A stretch of 64,000 nt of DNA from Malurus cyaneus samueli (taxonomy: Eukaryota > Chordata > Aves > Passeriformes > Maluridae), in NCBI GenBank assembly GCA_009741485.1, contig CM019218.1:48103377-48167376 (forward strand), given 5' to 3'. The translations under genes and the position numbers were made by a program. Position 1 is the stretch's first letter. Every line of letters begins with the position of its first letter. The notes under the pieces are model-generated. The model searched no databases. It saw nothing but the letters and a program-made list of their open reading frames with translations, and had not been told where the DNA came from. This document shows, one piece after another, positions 12,201 through 25,515 of this stretch.

Positions 12201-13306
12201 CACCAGCAAGAAGTGCCCCTGCTCTCCTTGCTAGCACAGCCGTGAGAAGCTGAGGAAGGATTGGAATCCTTCAGCACAAGCACCAGGTCCTGTAGCTTTG
12301 TTAGACTGAATGAAGGCTGGCTCACAACTCTGCTCCAGATCAGGATGGGAGGGTAAATGCTGGTTGCGTTATAGTTCCTCCAGCTCAGCTACAGCATCCA
12401 TGTTCATCCAAAATTCCAGTTAATTTTGAGAATGATGAGATACAACCTGAAGCTTTTTGGCCACAAACCCTCAATTTGGGTTAAGGTAGAGAACCTTCTT
12501 GAAGCAAGGAGATCCTGCACAGTAACAGCATGCCTGTGTGCCGTGCTGCTTTACATTCCCCAAAGGATCCCACAGGACTTTGTTCCTGGGAGAGAATGTA
12601 AAAAAACGTTTCTATTATAGCCAGATGGAAAACTTTTCCTTTCTGATGCAGAACACTCAATTCAGCTGGAATTGTCGAGTACAAGTCACCCGTGTCAGAA
12701 TATTACAAGGACACCCAAGCTCAGTGTCTAAAAAGCAGTTATATAAATATAAAAATTCCACATGGTGGAGAAGCTTCTTTCTCCCTCACCACCCATCTAA
12801 AAGATTAATCAGATCAATCATGGCACATTTCTTTACAGAATTCTATGACTTAAGTGCTACAGACATTAGCAACATTTCAATCTCCTGTCTCTGATCCTGA
12901 AAACATCGTCTGTTAGGTTTTTGGCAGCGCTATAGGAAAATTGAGCTGCTTTAAAAAAACCAGGGAACATTTCAGGAGATACCAATGTCAATCTTTCACT
13001 TGCTCTCCCTACCTCTCTGCAAAAATTTACATAGAGTGAAAAATATGGAAAACTGGCATGGTTGGTGGCACTTTATAAAACCTCATTCAATACTAAAAAG
13101 CAAGCAGGGAAAGAAGGCCACTAAGCATGATAGTGATAAACTTATCTCCTGCTTTCAGTATAGATACATGAAGAAACTATGTGTTAAACCGCTACTGTAC
13201 TGCCATGGAATATGCATATGGAAATAAAGGGGAGAATAAAAGCCATAATTTTATTAAAAAGTGCAAAGAAAGTGGCCTCACCCTACTTTGAGCACTAGTG
13301 GTTCTG

Positions 13307-13322
13307 AAAAAAAAAAAAAAAA
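13307..13322 (+). repeat. A16 homopolymer
   Basis: Sixteen consecutive A, continuing after a G into further A. Two AATAAA words occur upstream (about 13220 and 13233) but too far away for a standard polyadenylation arrangement. Confidence 0.85.
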
Positions 13323-14751
13323 GAAAAAGCCTCTTTAAATTCAGATTATTTCTCATTTGCATTTGCCATTAGTGGGATTTTTCCTATAAGGTCCAATTAA
13401 GAAAAATATTTCTTTTCTACAAGGCAAATTTATCAAAAATTCAAATAAACTCTTTGATGCATTTTCTGCATAAACTAATCATGAATAAACATAAGTCTCT
13501 TGCTCTAAGAACAGATGCCATCCTGTAACTGCCTGCCCCCGACAGCTCTGCTCTCCAATCATAAAAGAGAAGGAAATTGTTTGGCCAAGTTTACAGAATG
13601 AACCATAAATCATAAGCATCTTTGCCAAAGCAAACTCATGTTTCTTTTATGAAACAATTTCTCCTAAAAGAATTTATATTCATTTTTATATATGCATTTT
13701 TTATAAAATACATAAGGAAAGTAGAACATACTGTTCTGTTTCTCCTTTAGAAATGCTTAGTGTTTTTCAGTTCTGGTTGAGAAAGCAAACATTTGCATTT
13801 TCACGTGGCTTTTTGAGCTAGTTGCATGGACCTAGCTGCAGTACTTTGATGGATATAGGGAATACTGAAATTGCTTTGGAATATTTGAGTCACCATGATT
13901 CACAAAAGGACAGTTTGTAACTAGAAAACCTTAGGGGACTTTTGCTGAAGTCAGACGCTGGAAGCATGAAAGAAGACTTGTGTATCCTCATAATCAGGCA
14001 AAATTTCAAAGCTAGATCCTTTCTTGGGAGTTAAAAACAAATAAATCCCAATTTTACAAAGAACAAAAAGTGAGCCTAGTCATTTCAGAAACACACTTGC
14101 AGCAAATGCCATTCTGACAGGCTGGGGAGCCTCCCTCTCTTCCAGACCTCATTCAAGCTTTCAGAGAAAAATCTGACCTGAAAGGATTGTCAGGGGCCAG
14201 AGCTGCTCACAGAAAGGTGCAGGGAGCACAGCAGAACCCAGGAAACTCCACTGAGCATGGAGGGGACACTGCAGCAGGAGAAGGCTCCAGTGCCTGTCTG
14301 CACTGCTCCATCTCATCTCCCACTCACCTAACAGGGCACAGGCAGCCTGCTTTGAGCAGCAGTTCTGCACAAAGCTCTGCACTGTCCTCAGGCTTCGAGC
14401 AGAGGGGAAAGAATGCATATCTGAAGAGGCAGCATATCATCCTTGCTTTATGTGACAGCCAGTCACTTCAGTGCAGCTTTCTTGCCTTCTACACGAGCAC
14501 AAGAGCTCAGCAGAGCTCTGGCTACATTACTCACATCTAGAACATGCCATTCACACTGTCTCAGCTCAGAGAAGGCCGAGTGCCTAGTTATATCCATGGC
14601 TCTTGAGTGCCATCATCCCTCAAGGGTCCACTAGAGCACTCTTCCAGGGCACATTGAAAGGTCCAAGCCTGTCATAATGCTTCATTTCCTTTAGGAATGC
14701 CTTTGTGCCACAACGCCTCTGTTTTTACTCTGAAAGGACTTCTTGTCATTC

Positions 14752-14798
14752 CTGTCTGATCTGATCTGTGGCTCTGGCTGTCTGTCTGATCTGATCTG
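14752..14798 (+). repeat. 17-bp exact direct repeat
   Basis: CTGTCTGATCTGATCTG occurs at 14752-14768 and again at 14782-14798, 30 bp apart start to start. Each copy contains an internal CTGAT duplication. It lies about 95 bp left of the 3' end of the second CR1 fragment but does not flank it, so it is not that element's target-site duplication. Confidence 0.85.
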
Positions 14799-14892
14799 GT
14801 TACTGGCATGGATGCTGAGATGCACTAAGTGGGACAAGACCCAGCTCCATCATGCCCACCACCCTCATGTCAAGAGACAGGGCCTTTTGTTG

Positions 14893-15250
14893 CAGAATCA
14901 TAGAATATCTTGAATTGGAAGGGACCCAGAAGGACCATCAGAGTCCAGCTCCTGGCCCTATACAGGACACCCCAAGAGTCTCGCCATGAGCCTGAGAGCA
15001 TTGTCCAAAAGCTTCCTGAGCTCTGTCAGGCCTGGTGCTGTGACCACTTCCCTGGGGACCTGTTCCAGTGCCCAACAACCCTAATATTTTTCCGAATATC
15101 CAATCTAAACCTCCTCTGAACAGCTTCAGGCCATTCCCTTGGGTCCTGTCTCTGGTTATCAGAGAGAAGAGATCAGTGCCTGCACCTCCATTTCCCCTCC
15201 GAAGGAAGCTGTAGATTGTAAAGAGATTTCCCTTCCACCTCCTCTCTCTA
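14893..15250 (-). mobile_element. CR1 LINE, 5'-truncated 3'-end fragment
   Basis: The left edge reads CAGAATCATAGAATATCTTG, followed by GGAAGGGACC, CATCAGAGTCCAGCTCC and GACACCCCAAGAGTC-type words. Then come CCTGGGGACCTGTTCCAGTG and AGCTTCAGGCCATTCCCTTG in the order of the avian CR1 3' region on its reverse complement. The element is on the minus strand with its 3' end at the left. The right boundary is uncertain. Similarity is convincing to about 15230 (GAAGCTGTAGATTGTAAAGA) and then fades into pyrimidine-rich sequence that may be a more degraded continuation to about 15450. No intact open frame remains. Confidence 0.93.
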
Positions 15251-16029
15251 GCAGAGTCAGAGCTGATCTTAACTTTTCACTGCCCCTTTTCTGTCCCACA
15301 CAGTTTTGAAGATTAAGGCTTTTCCCCAAGCACAAGAAGTTCAAAATTCTTCCTCACATCACATCTCTTTTCTGAGACTTGTTTTGTTTCCCTCATTCTC
15401 ACCTTATCTTTGTTCCTCTCTAATGGATTCCTTTATTTTCCTACTTCGTCATGCTTGTCACTCTCTTTCTTCCTTTTCTATTTCTTTATTTTTTATGTAA
15501 CCAACAGAGCCCAACCCAAAATAGGAGCCCCAGTGTGCTGAGTGCTGTGCCAACACTGCCAAAAAGCCCCGCCTGTAGTGAAGACTACAATGCTTTTTCC
15601 TTGGTTATCCTTACCCTTTATATCCTATGCTGCAACACAGCGTTACAGCTCTCTGCCACTTCCCATTCATTAGGGTAACAATCTCTACAGCAAGAACTCA
15701 TTTCAGTTTCAGCAGGTATTAAAACCAAGTGCCTTGTTGTAGGCTGTGTCCTTTCTGCAAAAAAACCAAAATTCTCAACTACAACACAAGACCCTAATGC
15801 CAGAGACCTGAGATTTCTCTATTTTGCCTTGCACTTGCTTAGCACACCCCAAATGAAAGTAACTGTTTATTACACTTTTATGCTTAATTGATGTCTTCAG
15901 ATGAGAAAATGACCACTGGAAATGACAGCCTATGGCTGAAAAAACTCATACTGTTTTCTGATAACACACCATATAATGTGTGTCATTCAAAGGATAAATA
16001 ATTTCTCCCATTCAGAGTTTTCATCTGCC
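15251..16029. other. pyrimidine-rich then unique DNA, no gene seen
   Basis: The first 250 bases or so are strongly T/C-rich on the plus strand, with runs such as CTTTCTTCCTTTTCTATTTC. They may be a decayed continuation of the preceding CR1 fragment. The rest is unique sequence with no supported gene. Confidence 0.5.
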
Positions 16030-16310
16030 TGCTCGTCGTACAAAGCATATTCATTACCCGATTAAATAACTCATGGCTCCATAAATCGTTAACCATGTGT
16101 ACAGTACATAATTCAGCGATCTGCAAACTGTGTTACAATATAACAGCCAACCAACAAACCCACAAACAACAAAAAAACATGTGAAGCTTTGTTCACCAAA
16201 CACTGTGCCGGTGACCTTTCTCTCCAGTTTCCTTTGCATGTTTGCTCAGTTAACTGCTCAAAACATTTGAATGCTACATTCAACCCCTGCAAAGTCAAAC
16301 CGACGCATGA
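16030..16310. promoter_or_regulatory. candidate regulatory block retaining CpGs
   Basis: Seven or eight CpGs are kept within about 280 bases (for example at 16034, 16037, 16059, 16087, 16117 and near 16207 and 16300) in a CpG-poor setting. Words include CCGATTAAAT, AAATCGTTAACCAT and CAGCGATCTG. There is no repeat signature. A call of conserved non-coding element is plausible but rests only on texture. Confidence 0.25.
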
Positions 16311-19289
16311 CAATCCATCAAAATCAGCCAGATAACAGAAAGCACATTCCGAATCCAGAATTATTGTTGTCTGATTCTAAATGACAGGGTATGAAACAAA
16401 AAGAGCACAGAACCTGATTTTCCACAGCAAAATTAAGCCCAGAGAAAGATAAGGAAAAGAATCCTTTAGACTTAGATCCTGTAAAAATGATATGAAATGG
16501 AAGAGGTTGGGAATGCATGAAACAAGACAATTGCACTGTCACACATACAAACTCTGGTCAAATAAAAAGGTTGCTAAATGTGTGTACAACTGAAGATACA
16601 CTAAAATAGAAATTATGAAACTGTTTTCTGACTATTAAAGCAAGGATGTGTTTATGCTGTTAAGTGTAGATGTAAACTCTTTCCCCAGGATCAATCTCAA
16701 ATCTAAGGTTTAAATATGTAGTGATGAAAAGTTTCAATTATCTTAATTCAAAATACTTATTAATAATTAAAATCTATAACTCAGAAGAAACAAAAATCAC
16801 ATTGCAAGACAGCTTGCTTTATGCAAAAAGCTTTGTTACTGTTCTCAGCCAGCAAAGGAATTAGTAAATGAAGCAACCTAAAACAGGTACTAATAAATTA
16901 AAAAGAAGAAAGCCGTCAAACTCATTGAAATTAGTGAAATGGAAGTACAGCCATTTAGGAATACCTCTGTTACTGCATTTTGCTAATTCAGGTAGGTAGA
17001 CACAATGACAATACACGCATGCCTCTCTCCATCTTCCTTCCTGCAACAAGGAGCAGAGTGGCACTTTGCTGAGCCATCCTGTGAAGGGGACAGTGCCAGC
17101 CCAGCCAAGTTTCTGCAGCTCTCACCAGACCCCCTCGGAAGCTTTGGCCACCTCGAGTCACAGGGCTCCCAATCTGATTCCTGTCTCCTTGTGACAATGC
17201 AGAATGAAAGCTCTCACTCACACAGGAAAACACATTCCCAAAGCAGCCAACACGTGTCAATGGAAAGCTTTAAAAGTCTTGGCAGAGAGTTTGAACCGAA
17301 TTCTGTCCCTAACAAGGAGTGAGTCAGCGGTGAGTAATGCAGTAAGAAATGTCCCAACTGCTCCTTCCTAAACACCTGGGATGCTTGAAATAAAGCTTCT
17401 TGGACAGGAAGCTTTCTTCCTCAGCAAAACCCAGGATAGCACAGCCTTTGGGCAAATGCAACCAAGGATTTAAGTCAGCGAGACTGGGCGCAAGATCTTG
17501 GACAAGCACAGACCAGCAGAAGTAGTTTCTCACACTGTGATCCTTGGACTTCCTGGACTCAATAGGGATGGGATCAGCTTTGAGAAGGGCTGGTTTTGGG
17601 GAGTCAGGCAAAGCATTTCTCTTGCGATACAAGGACAAGGTAATATTAAAGATATTGAAAGATACTTGATTCTGAACAATTTTGCCACAATCCTCATGAG
17701 GATTCGACACATACACAAATGTTCTGCAGTTTAAGTTATATTGGAAAGCAGTAGAGTACAAGGACCTGTACCTGTCTTATTTCTTTCATGTTTTGAACAG
17801 GAAAAAGAGTTGCAGGAGATGTGCTATTTTTCAAACCATTTCCCTGTAACACTAGAAAAAAATAATTGGTTCCATCTACCCTCAGTGATCAAAACACTAA
17901 CTTAGCTGCTCACTTGTCACTTCAGACATGTCAACTCCCTGCCACCCAGACACATTCCTTCCTACTTGGCTTTTCCATTACCCCCACCACAAAGTTCAAG
18001 CAGCTCCTCTTCAGCATCATGGAAATTTTAAACACTTCTGTTTGTCTGACCTCTGTCTTAGAGCACTACCTGTGGCATTTGCTGTCTGCCAACACTAGCA
18101 GTACTGAAGTCACTCTGTCTCATTTTCTCCCTCTCCTTCTCCATACCCTTCAGAATCTTACCCCAAGAGCTGTAAGGAATTATGCATTTGTTGCTGGATG
18201 GACACATGGGGGAATGTGGAATGGTAAGACTCATATCTGGCTGGAGATATGAACCAAGGTGTTATTCCCAGTGCTCATCTGTTATGTCAGGGGCCTTATG
18301 ATGAACACACATGCAGGGCAATGGAACAAGAGCTGCTCGTGCACAAACAACTTTTAATGCACCAGCGTGACAGCAGAGAAAGCAAGAAATGACAACATGC
18401 GAAAGGAACTCGCATTGGCTCCAGCAGCAGCACCTTTCGAGGTGAAAGCACTGTCTCAGTGCACAGGTAACAGAACACAGCAGTTGTGAAATAGAAGCAA
18501 ATAATAATATAATTGACAAAATCACTCCAAATTTGGAAGAGACACAAGCCAGTGCTACTCCCTGAGGGCCTGTTTTAATGCCTGGAGCCCAATGTGCTCT
18601 GCATTGTAGCAAATTTCCTAAGGAAGTGCTCTCTTGCCTGCCGAGCTAGGCATCATCTCCCCCCTGAACAGGGCTAAAGCATCGCTCCCTGCAGTGGAAT
18701 TAGCTAATGCCCAAGGCAGGGCCGGCACCCTCAGAGCTTTTGTCTGATATCGAAATGGTACTGTGATTCTGCCCATAGGAAAATCTGTCCTGTGCAGAAA
18801 CTTTGACACATTTTGACTATAAAAGTCAACATCTAAATCCAGAATGTATTCTGTAAATGGAAATTGAAAGGTTTTGACATGGAATGTCCAACTCTTACAT
18901 TTGTTCCTAAGGCAAAACAATAAATTTTGTTTTCAAAAATATCTACTTTTTCCTTATTTTAGAGTTATAGCACTTATCCAAAGTAATAAAGGAAAACACA
19001 CCATGATAAAAAGTCTACAAACTGCTCTGACACACGGATCTTATTCCACTGCCTATTTTTCATACTCTATACTTTTCTAAAATGATATAAACTAAATTCT
19101 CTATTTTTAAACTAAATTATAAACCAGCCAAGCAATATTATATATATACACACACATAGATTTGAATCATCGAGGGAAATTATCGCAGTACCTGGACACA
19201 TTTTACACAATGCACCCCTGATCCAAATCACCACAGCAACTGCTCCCTGCCCCTCCCAGCTATTGAAACAGCTATAGAAGGACCCTGAA
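16311..19289. other. unique DNA, no gene seen
   Basis: No gene is supported. Overlapping open frames occur on both strands at 17005-17322 and 17324-17761 (105 and 145 codons). Neither has a recognisable domain or transmembrane segment, and the two sit on opposite strands. A (TA)5(CA)4 microsatellite lies at 19139-19158. Confidence 0.55.
19139..19158. repeat. (TA)5(CA)4 compound microsatellite
   Basis: Five TA units followed by four CA units, then TAG. It is short and likely of low polymorphism. Confidence 0.85.
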
Positions 19290-19680
19290 AAGGGTAGCCC
19301 GGATACCGATTGCCAAGTGAAATTCCTGCGCCTGCCGTTAGTGGAAGCCTGGAACAAAGAGGTGCATTTAACGCTGCTTCCTAAACTTTGCCAGATTCAG
19401 GCTCAGACAGATTTCTGGCAGGAGCGGGATGCCGAGCCAGGAGCCTGTCGCTGAGAATGACCTGCCCCCTCGTTCCCACGAGCTCCTCCCTTGGGACAGA
19501 TGGAAGGGATGTGAAAAGCCAGTCATTAATGGGGAAACAGAGCGTGGGGCGAGAGCAACCTTCACGCTCAGGGCGAACAACCGGGCTCTTTGCACTGAAC
19601 AAACTTCGTGGAAAATCCTACAGGATTTAAAGAGCGACACCGCAAATTGGGTTCCACACAATGCAATCGGCTTCTACAGA
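19290..19680. promoter_or_regulatory. borderline CpG-island-like pocket
   Basis: I count 19 CpG dinucleotides between 19261 and 19680, against a surrounding sequence that is markedly CpG-depleted. GC content is visibly higher, near half. That gives an observed/expected CpG ratio of very roughly 0.7 by hand, close to the usual island threshold. Open frames occur on both strands in several frames (for example 19388-19630 and 19429-19707 plus, 19368-19661 minus). This is what stop-codon depletion in GC-rich DNA produces and is not evidence of a protein. It could be the promoter or first exon of an unannotated transcript, an enhancer, or simply a GC-rich island. No TATA box or strong donor was found to fix a direction. 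Confidence 0.35.
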
Positions 19681-21308
19681 ATGACTTCCAAGATCTGTGC
19701 CATTTAGTAAAGAAGGATGACCTTTCTCTTGGAATTTTTTACCCTGCCTGTGGAGTTCTAACAGACATGCACTGTTGGTTTATATTTTTAGGAAGATTTC
19801 AAAACCTTATGCAAAAGCTATCACTGTTATTTCGCAACTATCTGTGACTTTGCTGGGGGAACTGTGTTTCATTTTATGCAGTCAATAAAACAAAACAAAA
19901 CAAAAAACTGTTGTAAAACAAATGTTTCCTGTTCTCAGGAAGGGTAAGGTAGAGCTGACCCTTAAAGCAGGTGGTCCATGGCATTGGTGAGGTACCTGAA
20001 GGAACTCTAGTGGAACGTTTATTTTCCAATTGCAGCTTCAGCTTATGAGCATCAAATCTTCATCATTAATTTAAAACCAGAGAACACGTTTTCCATCTCT
20101 TCTTATCAATTAGTATCCTGTTTCAATGCACTTCCAGCTCTAAATCTGCACATCTTGCTCTCCTTGGATAACTTTCTGTGCACTGCTTACATTGAAAAAC
20201 TGGAAAATCTAGTTTTATCCTGATTTCTCAGAAATATTTGAATTCTTGAAGTTTCAGCCAAAGATTTCTTTATAATCAGTGCATAGGAAAAGGAAAACTC
20301 CCGACTGAAAAAACAATGCTTGGTCCATAGATTTCATGCATCCTGTAGCAGATGGACCCTGTGAGGAAGAGGACATTGCACACACTTTGTGTGGAGCTGT
20401 TTCATCTTTGCAAACATTTATTAAAAAAAATTAAAGGATGATGCAATTCTAAGTTACACTGAATGTGTTTGTTTCAAATATTAGTCATGTTCCAGAACTT
20501 GTAGCCAATGAAACGTCCAGTGCCATTAAAACACCAAACATTCTGGTGGGCACTGTTCAATATAAATGTTTTAATAGGTGTCTTAGCCAAAGTGATGGTA
20601 TATTTTAATTTTTAATAAACATGCAAAATGTTTAGATATAGCACTGCTAGTTCTAATTTCTGAATAAAATTGAAAAATGTCACTGTTATACCTTGGGAAT
20701 TCAATACTAATGATTATAATGTGTAATTTCTGAAAACATATTTTGCAGTGAGGGCTTTTTTTCAATTTAACAACCAAAAAAAATGCTGAAGGAAGACAGA
20801 AAAAAGAAAAAAAAAAAACCACTTAGTACTCTGTAAACTTCTTGAAATAGAAATGTCTCTTCTATAAGCCTAACCAGAACTGACATCTAATATAACAGAT
20901 TTATACAGGATGATATTCCTACCTGGCATTTTGACTTTATTTACAGAGGAACACACTCAGGGAAATTTGAGTAAAATCTTCTAATCCACAGGATGACACA
21001 AATACTATGTGATGCAACTAAAACTTTACTAGAGGGTAAGTAATGATGCTGTGGTTTGTCTGTGATCATCCTAATAGGTGAGTGTGCCTGCAGATGGACC
21101 TGCATCCTAGTAGTAAGCAGTCCTAGTAAATTCTAGAGATTTGACAACCCTGTAAAACTACTACATCCCTTTTATTCTCTAAATATTTTACAAAGCATTT
21201 TCAAGGACATTGTAAGAAATTAATATGGCTAAAAGGTCTGGGGTTTGTCACACAGACTTTTGCAGGTATTTAAATGCGCAAAAATGCTAACAAATGGGGT
21301 TATCTTTT

Positions 21309-21354
21309 AAAATAATTAAAAAAATAATAACAAAAAAAAAAACCAAAAAAAAAC
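21309..21354 (+). repeat. A-rich low-complexity tract
   Basis: A sequence of A runs broken by T, C and CC, including runs of ten or more A. It shows no fixed period and no linked retroelement. Confidence 0.8.
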
Positions 21355-22233
21355 CTCTTTAATTTAGCAGTAGGCCAAGCTGTGGATAGTAAAATTCATT
21401 TGCCCTCCAATTTAGAGTGTGCACTCTTAGAATTCAGGTTATCACAGTCACGTTTTAGAGGACTAGTATTTCAAAAGGAGGTTAGATAACCTAAAAAGTA
21501 TGAGGTATATTAAAACACAGTATTTTTTAAAATATGATAGCATTTAGTTTAGCTAAGTTCTAACAATTGGAGGGGAGAGATGAAGCTGAGCAAAACTTAA
21601 AGCATTTAATAATATAACTAAAAAACCAGTTCCTATACTTCTGCATAACTGTGTCATCTCTAGATGTAAAAATTTATTTTTGTGGTTTCTTCTGCAGGAT
21701 TTTCAACTTCTGTAAGGTTTTCCATTTTTTACTGACAAAATCCCTTGAAACTAGAGGTCAGAAGTGACTTTATGGAATATAAATGTTTGGGGGATTAATC
21801 TTCAGGAAACAATAATTCACTTTCACAAAAATGGAAGACAGATTTCTTAGAAAAGACACAAGCTTTTGTCAATAAAAAACATTCAACTGGCAGAGCAGAA
21901 AATAAGACAAGAGGTAAGCTAAACTAGCTGGTTTGTAAATCTAGATAAACAAAATTTACACAAACTTATCTTGCTGGAATAATGATTCTCAATTGTAGTG
22001 TAGCACAAGAAACATCCTGGTAATTGTCAGTTTGAGAAGCTTCGGTCCATTGCATATAAACACTCTGAGGTCACATTTCTAATTAATGTAAACTTGCACA
22101 CGTGTAAAACCACAATACACTGAATTCTATGCATACATAAGACATGATATAAAATAAATCATGCTGGTGTACAAAGCCTGAAATCTGTTCCTTCAACTTC
22201 ATGCATATTCCATAAAACATACATTGCGTCCAA

Positions 22234-22248
22234 TTTTTTTTTTTTTTT
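22234..22248. repeat. T15 homopolymer
   Basis: Fifteen consecutive T following CAA. There is no linked element on either strand. Confidence 0.85.
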
Positions 22249-25200
22249 AAATATTTTGCACTTTAGACCTTAAAAGGCAATGCAGTGAACACATTGGCAG
22301 GCTTAGACCTCTTACAGACTGCTGGACTCTTCTCAAAGCAGTTCGGAAGGACACCTTCACCATGAAATGCCAAACCTGAGCTGGCTGCCATCAGCCCAGC
22401 TTTCAGTTCTTTGGATGTTCTTCATCTTAGACAGCCCCCAACCAAACTCTGTCATGCTATCATTCAATATTGAACTCATATGCTATTTAAAAAAAAATCT
22501 TCCATGCCTGCTGTAAATGCACGTCTACCAAAAAAAAAACCCAAGCAAACAAATAAGCAAAAAACCCCACTATAGCACCACATCTCCTTTCACAAGAATT
22601 AACTGCAAAAATTATTCTGCCTAATTTTGTGGTGAAATCCCATTAAACACCTCCATTCAGAAGCAGGGAGCCATGAAAACACTGTCTCACTGTACACAAA
22701 CCCTCTGCTTCAAAGCTTTATACTACAATCAGGTATTTGGAAACCAATGTCCTGGGAAGCAGCAGGAGCCAGTCTGTTAGCAGAATTGGGAAGTTAAGGA
22801 ATATGCAGAACTTGTCAAACATAGCACCCCTAGAAGCACATAGAAAATTTCTTATTTACTACAGTGAGACACAATATTTCAAGGGTGGTAGGGAGCTGCC
22901 TTTATGGAGACCCACTGACTATTCTTCATTGCCTTTTTCTGAAAATGTCTGCTTGTTAAAACCCAAGATGAAATGTCCAGAAGCACCAGCACAGCAGGCT
23001 GGTGATGAGAGCATTCCACTCGCAGGTGTAGAAAGCCTCCTCTAAGGGAGAGGCAAATTCCCAAACCAGTGGGTTTTTGGCTGTGCAAGAACAGGTAGCT
23101 TTGCTGTACAGAAAAGAAGCAAACATTGAGAGAGTTTTGTTTTGTCACAACACAGAAAGGGAAAAGAGCTGAGTTCCTGTAAACTGCAGTCTTGGAAAAG
23201 GCTTTTCCCCACAGAAGCCATACAACTAAATGAAAAATTGCAGCTCACTATACAGAAGGGAAAGGCAAGCTTGCATCACCCTTTGTTTTATATTATTATC
23301 CCACATCAAAGAAAATATTTTGGCATAACCATTTTACATATTTACATTTCTGAAATAAAACATCCGCTCTGCATACTATTCAAACTCTTTTGGGGACAAA
23401 TTCTACTTTCACGGATACCCACACAACTGTGGACGACTTAGTGATTAGAAATGTTACAAGAATTGGACACACTTGCCAGGATTATTTTACTGAGCTTGTT
23501 CTCTTCTGTTTTCTCACTCCCTCAGATTCTTTCCTCTCTACCCCTCCCCTTATTCAACTCTGTCCCAATTTAAAAATCCATTTGCTGCATTTATCAAGAA
23601 AGTTTTTCTTTTTGATAAAAGGTATCACCTGGCTTTGCTTAGAGATTTATTGGTCTGTATGAAAGCCTGGTCACTTGCCTTTCTTTCCAAGCTTTCTGAA
23701 AACTGGGTTTCAGGTGCAGTACGCAGGAGTTTGTTGGATTCACAGTGAATCTGCTGCGCTCACAGTTGTGTGCCTAGGACTGTATAATGGTACTTTTCCT
23801 TACCTGGGATAACAACTCTACTAAATGTGTTTCATTTTTTATCAAACTTGGGCTTTTTTAATAAGAGATATAAAACATTGATATTCCTATTACATCCCAC
23901 GAGGGAAAAGAAACACCATTTGCTATAATCAGGGGAAATGTTTTATTGCCTAAGACATGCATTTATCTCCCTCACAAACAGAAGTCATAAAAAGAACATA
24001 CAACTGGTTAAATGTTACTTGATGTACCTTAGGTCCCAACTGGTTTGCTTTAGGTCCTGCAGTGTCTTGTGGAATTAAATCCAGGCATGAACACAGGTTA
24101 ATGCTTTTTCTTTCCTTTTAGCAGAACTCTGTCAGTCTGGCCCACACCCCAAGAGCTTTCACTTCAGACTAACCTGCAAGCAGCACTGTGGGTCTCTCCT
24201 TTACTTCTCCTTCCCAATGCTCCAATTCACTGCTGACTAATTAATTATAAACCTATGTTCTTAAAGCTCTTATATAAATCTCTGTCCTTGTTGCCATCCT
24301 GCAGATCTATTCAGTGATCACACTCTTACTTAAATCATGTAAGAAAGCCTCGTCTGTCCCTTTCATCTGAAAGGCTGTTAAGGAGGCCCAAATTCTAAAG
24401 CTTTTTGTAATGAACTGTTCTTTCTTGAAGACAGTTTACCATCAAGCATCCTTCCAGGTCTCATGAAGGGCTACACTGCACAAACTGAGATGACAGTTGT
24501 CAGAAGGGAAAGCCAGTCCTTTCCTGAATAGAAAGAAGAATAGTTGTCTTTTCGCTTCTGTCCTTTCTCCATTGTACTTTCAAGGCACAACTGGAGCTCC
24601 TACAGCAACAGGTATTTTTCTTTGCTAAGATTCATTGTTGGACGCTCACTGGTATTCCGAGTTCCTAATTCTAAACCCACTTCTCTCTTTTGTAAACCTG
24701 CACGTTATTTGTATCTAAAGGACATCCTTTGTAAAGGCTGCAGTTTTCAGAAACTTGATTCTACTTTCTTCCAGGGCCTTCTATCTTTCTCTCCTCCTCC
24801 TCTCTGCTACAATGGTCTCTTAAAGAAATCTCTTATGTGTGCTGCTATTCAAAAATAAAATCAAGCATTTGATCTTTTCTGTCCAGACTTCCTTCTCATT
24901 CTCCATTTCCCTGGATTCTGTCATGTGTTGCACTGTTAGCTGAACAGCCACTGTTTAACAGCATATTGAAAATACCAGAACAAAATAAATGAATCCAACA
25001 CTGTGTCTCATCATAAGCAATTGGGGAAAGAGAATATTTTCAAGTTTTTGAAGTCTAACTTTCTTGGAATTCCATACTGAAAAAGCTGGATTGAATCTAA
25101 AAGGCAAAATTTGCTAAAAGCTCTGAACGTAAAATAAATCTCTTCTACAGTAGCCATTTTGTATCAGTCAGAAATGGTAGTCTTCCCAGTCTCAGATTTT

Positions 25201-25515
25201 AATTTTGTCCCCTGCACCTCAGACTGTTTTTTAGAGATTTAATTTTAGGTACTGATACACATCTTTTTGTAGCTAAGGGTTCATGTCTCCCTTTGCTAAA
25301 ATAACATGCTGTCCAGAGCTTTCCATGGTCAAATCTATCACCCAAACTTTACTACAGCTCACCTTATATCCAGGCTTGAACAACATAAGCCCTAGCTCAT
25401 CATGAGTTGTTCCAGTCAGTGTGGTAGATGGAAAACACAAGATAATTTTCATCATAATCTCAAAATTCAAGGAAGCAATTTTGCATGCAAATCTTGTTGT
25501 GAATTTATGGTATTA

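Larger units (their letters stand above)
9137..14751. other. unique DNA between the two CR1 fragments, no gene seen
   Basis: No coding gene is supported. The stretch contains a T22 run (10067-10088), an A16 run (13307-13322) and a CpG-retaining block (about 11990-12200) listed separately. Open frames up to 118 codons occur in several frames with no shared strand or order and no recognisable domain. Confidence 0.55.
19690..25515. other. unique DNA, no gene seen
   Basis: No gene is supported. The stretch contains A-rich patches (about 20803-20819 and 21309-21354), a T15 run (22234-22248) and T/C-rich sequence around 23500-24900. An open frame of 104 codons at 24544-24858 precedes the 3'-UTR-like sequence that ends at the A15 tract at 25539, but no product is recognised. 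Confidence 0.5.

Noticed and set aside
17324..17761. 145-codon minus-strand open frame
   Set aside because: No recognisable family, unsupported start, and overlapping plus-strand frames; consistent with chance in a slightly GC-richer stretch.
19368..19707. Several overlapping frames on both strands
   Set aside because: Multiple simultaneous open frames are explained by stop depletion in the CpG-richer pocket rather than by a gene.
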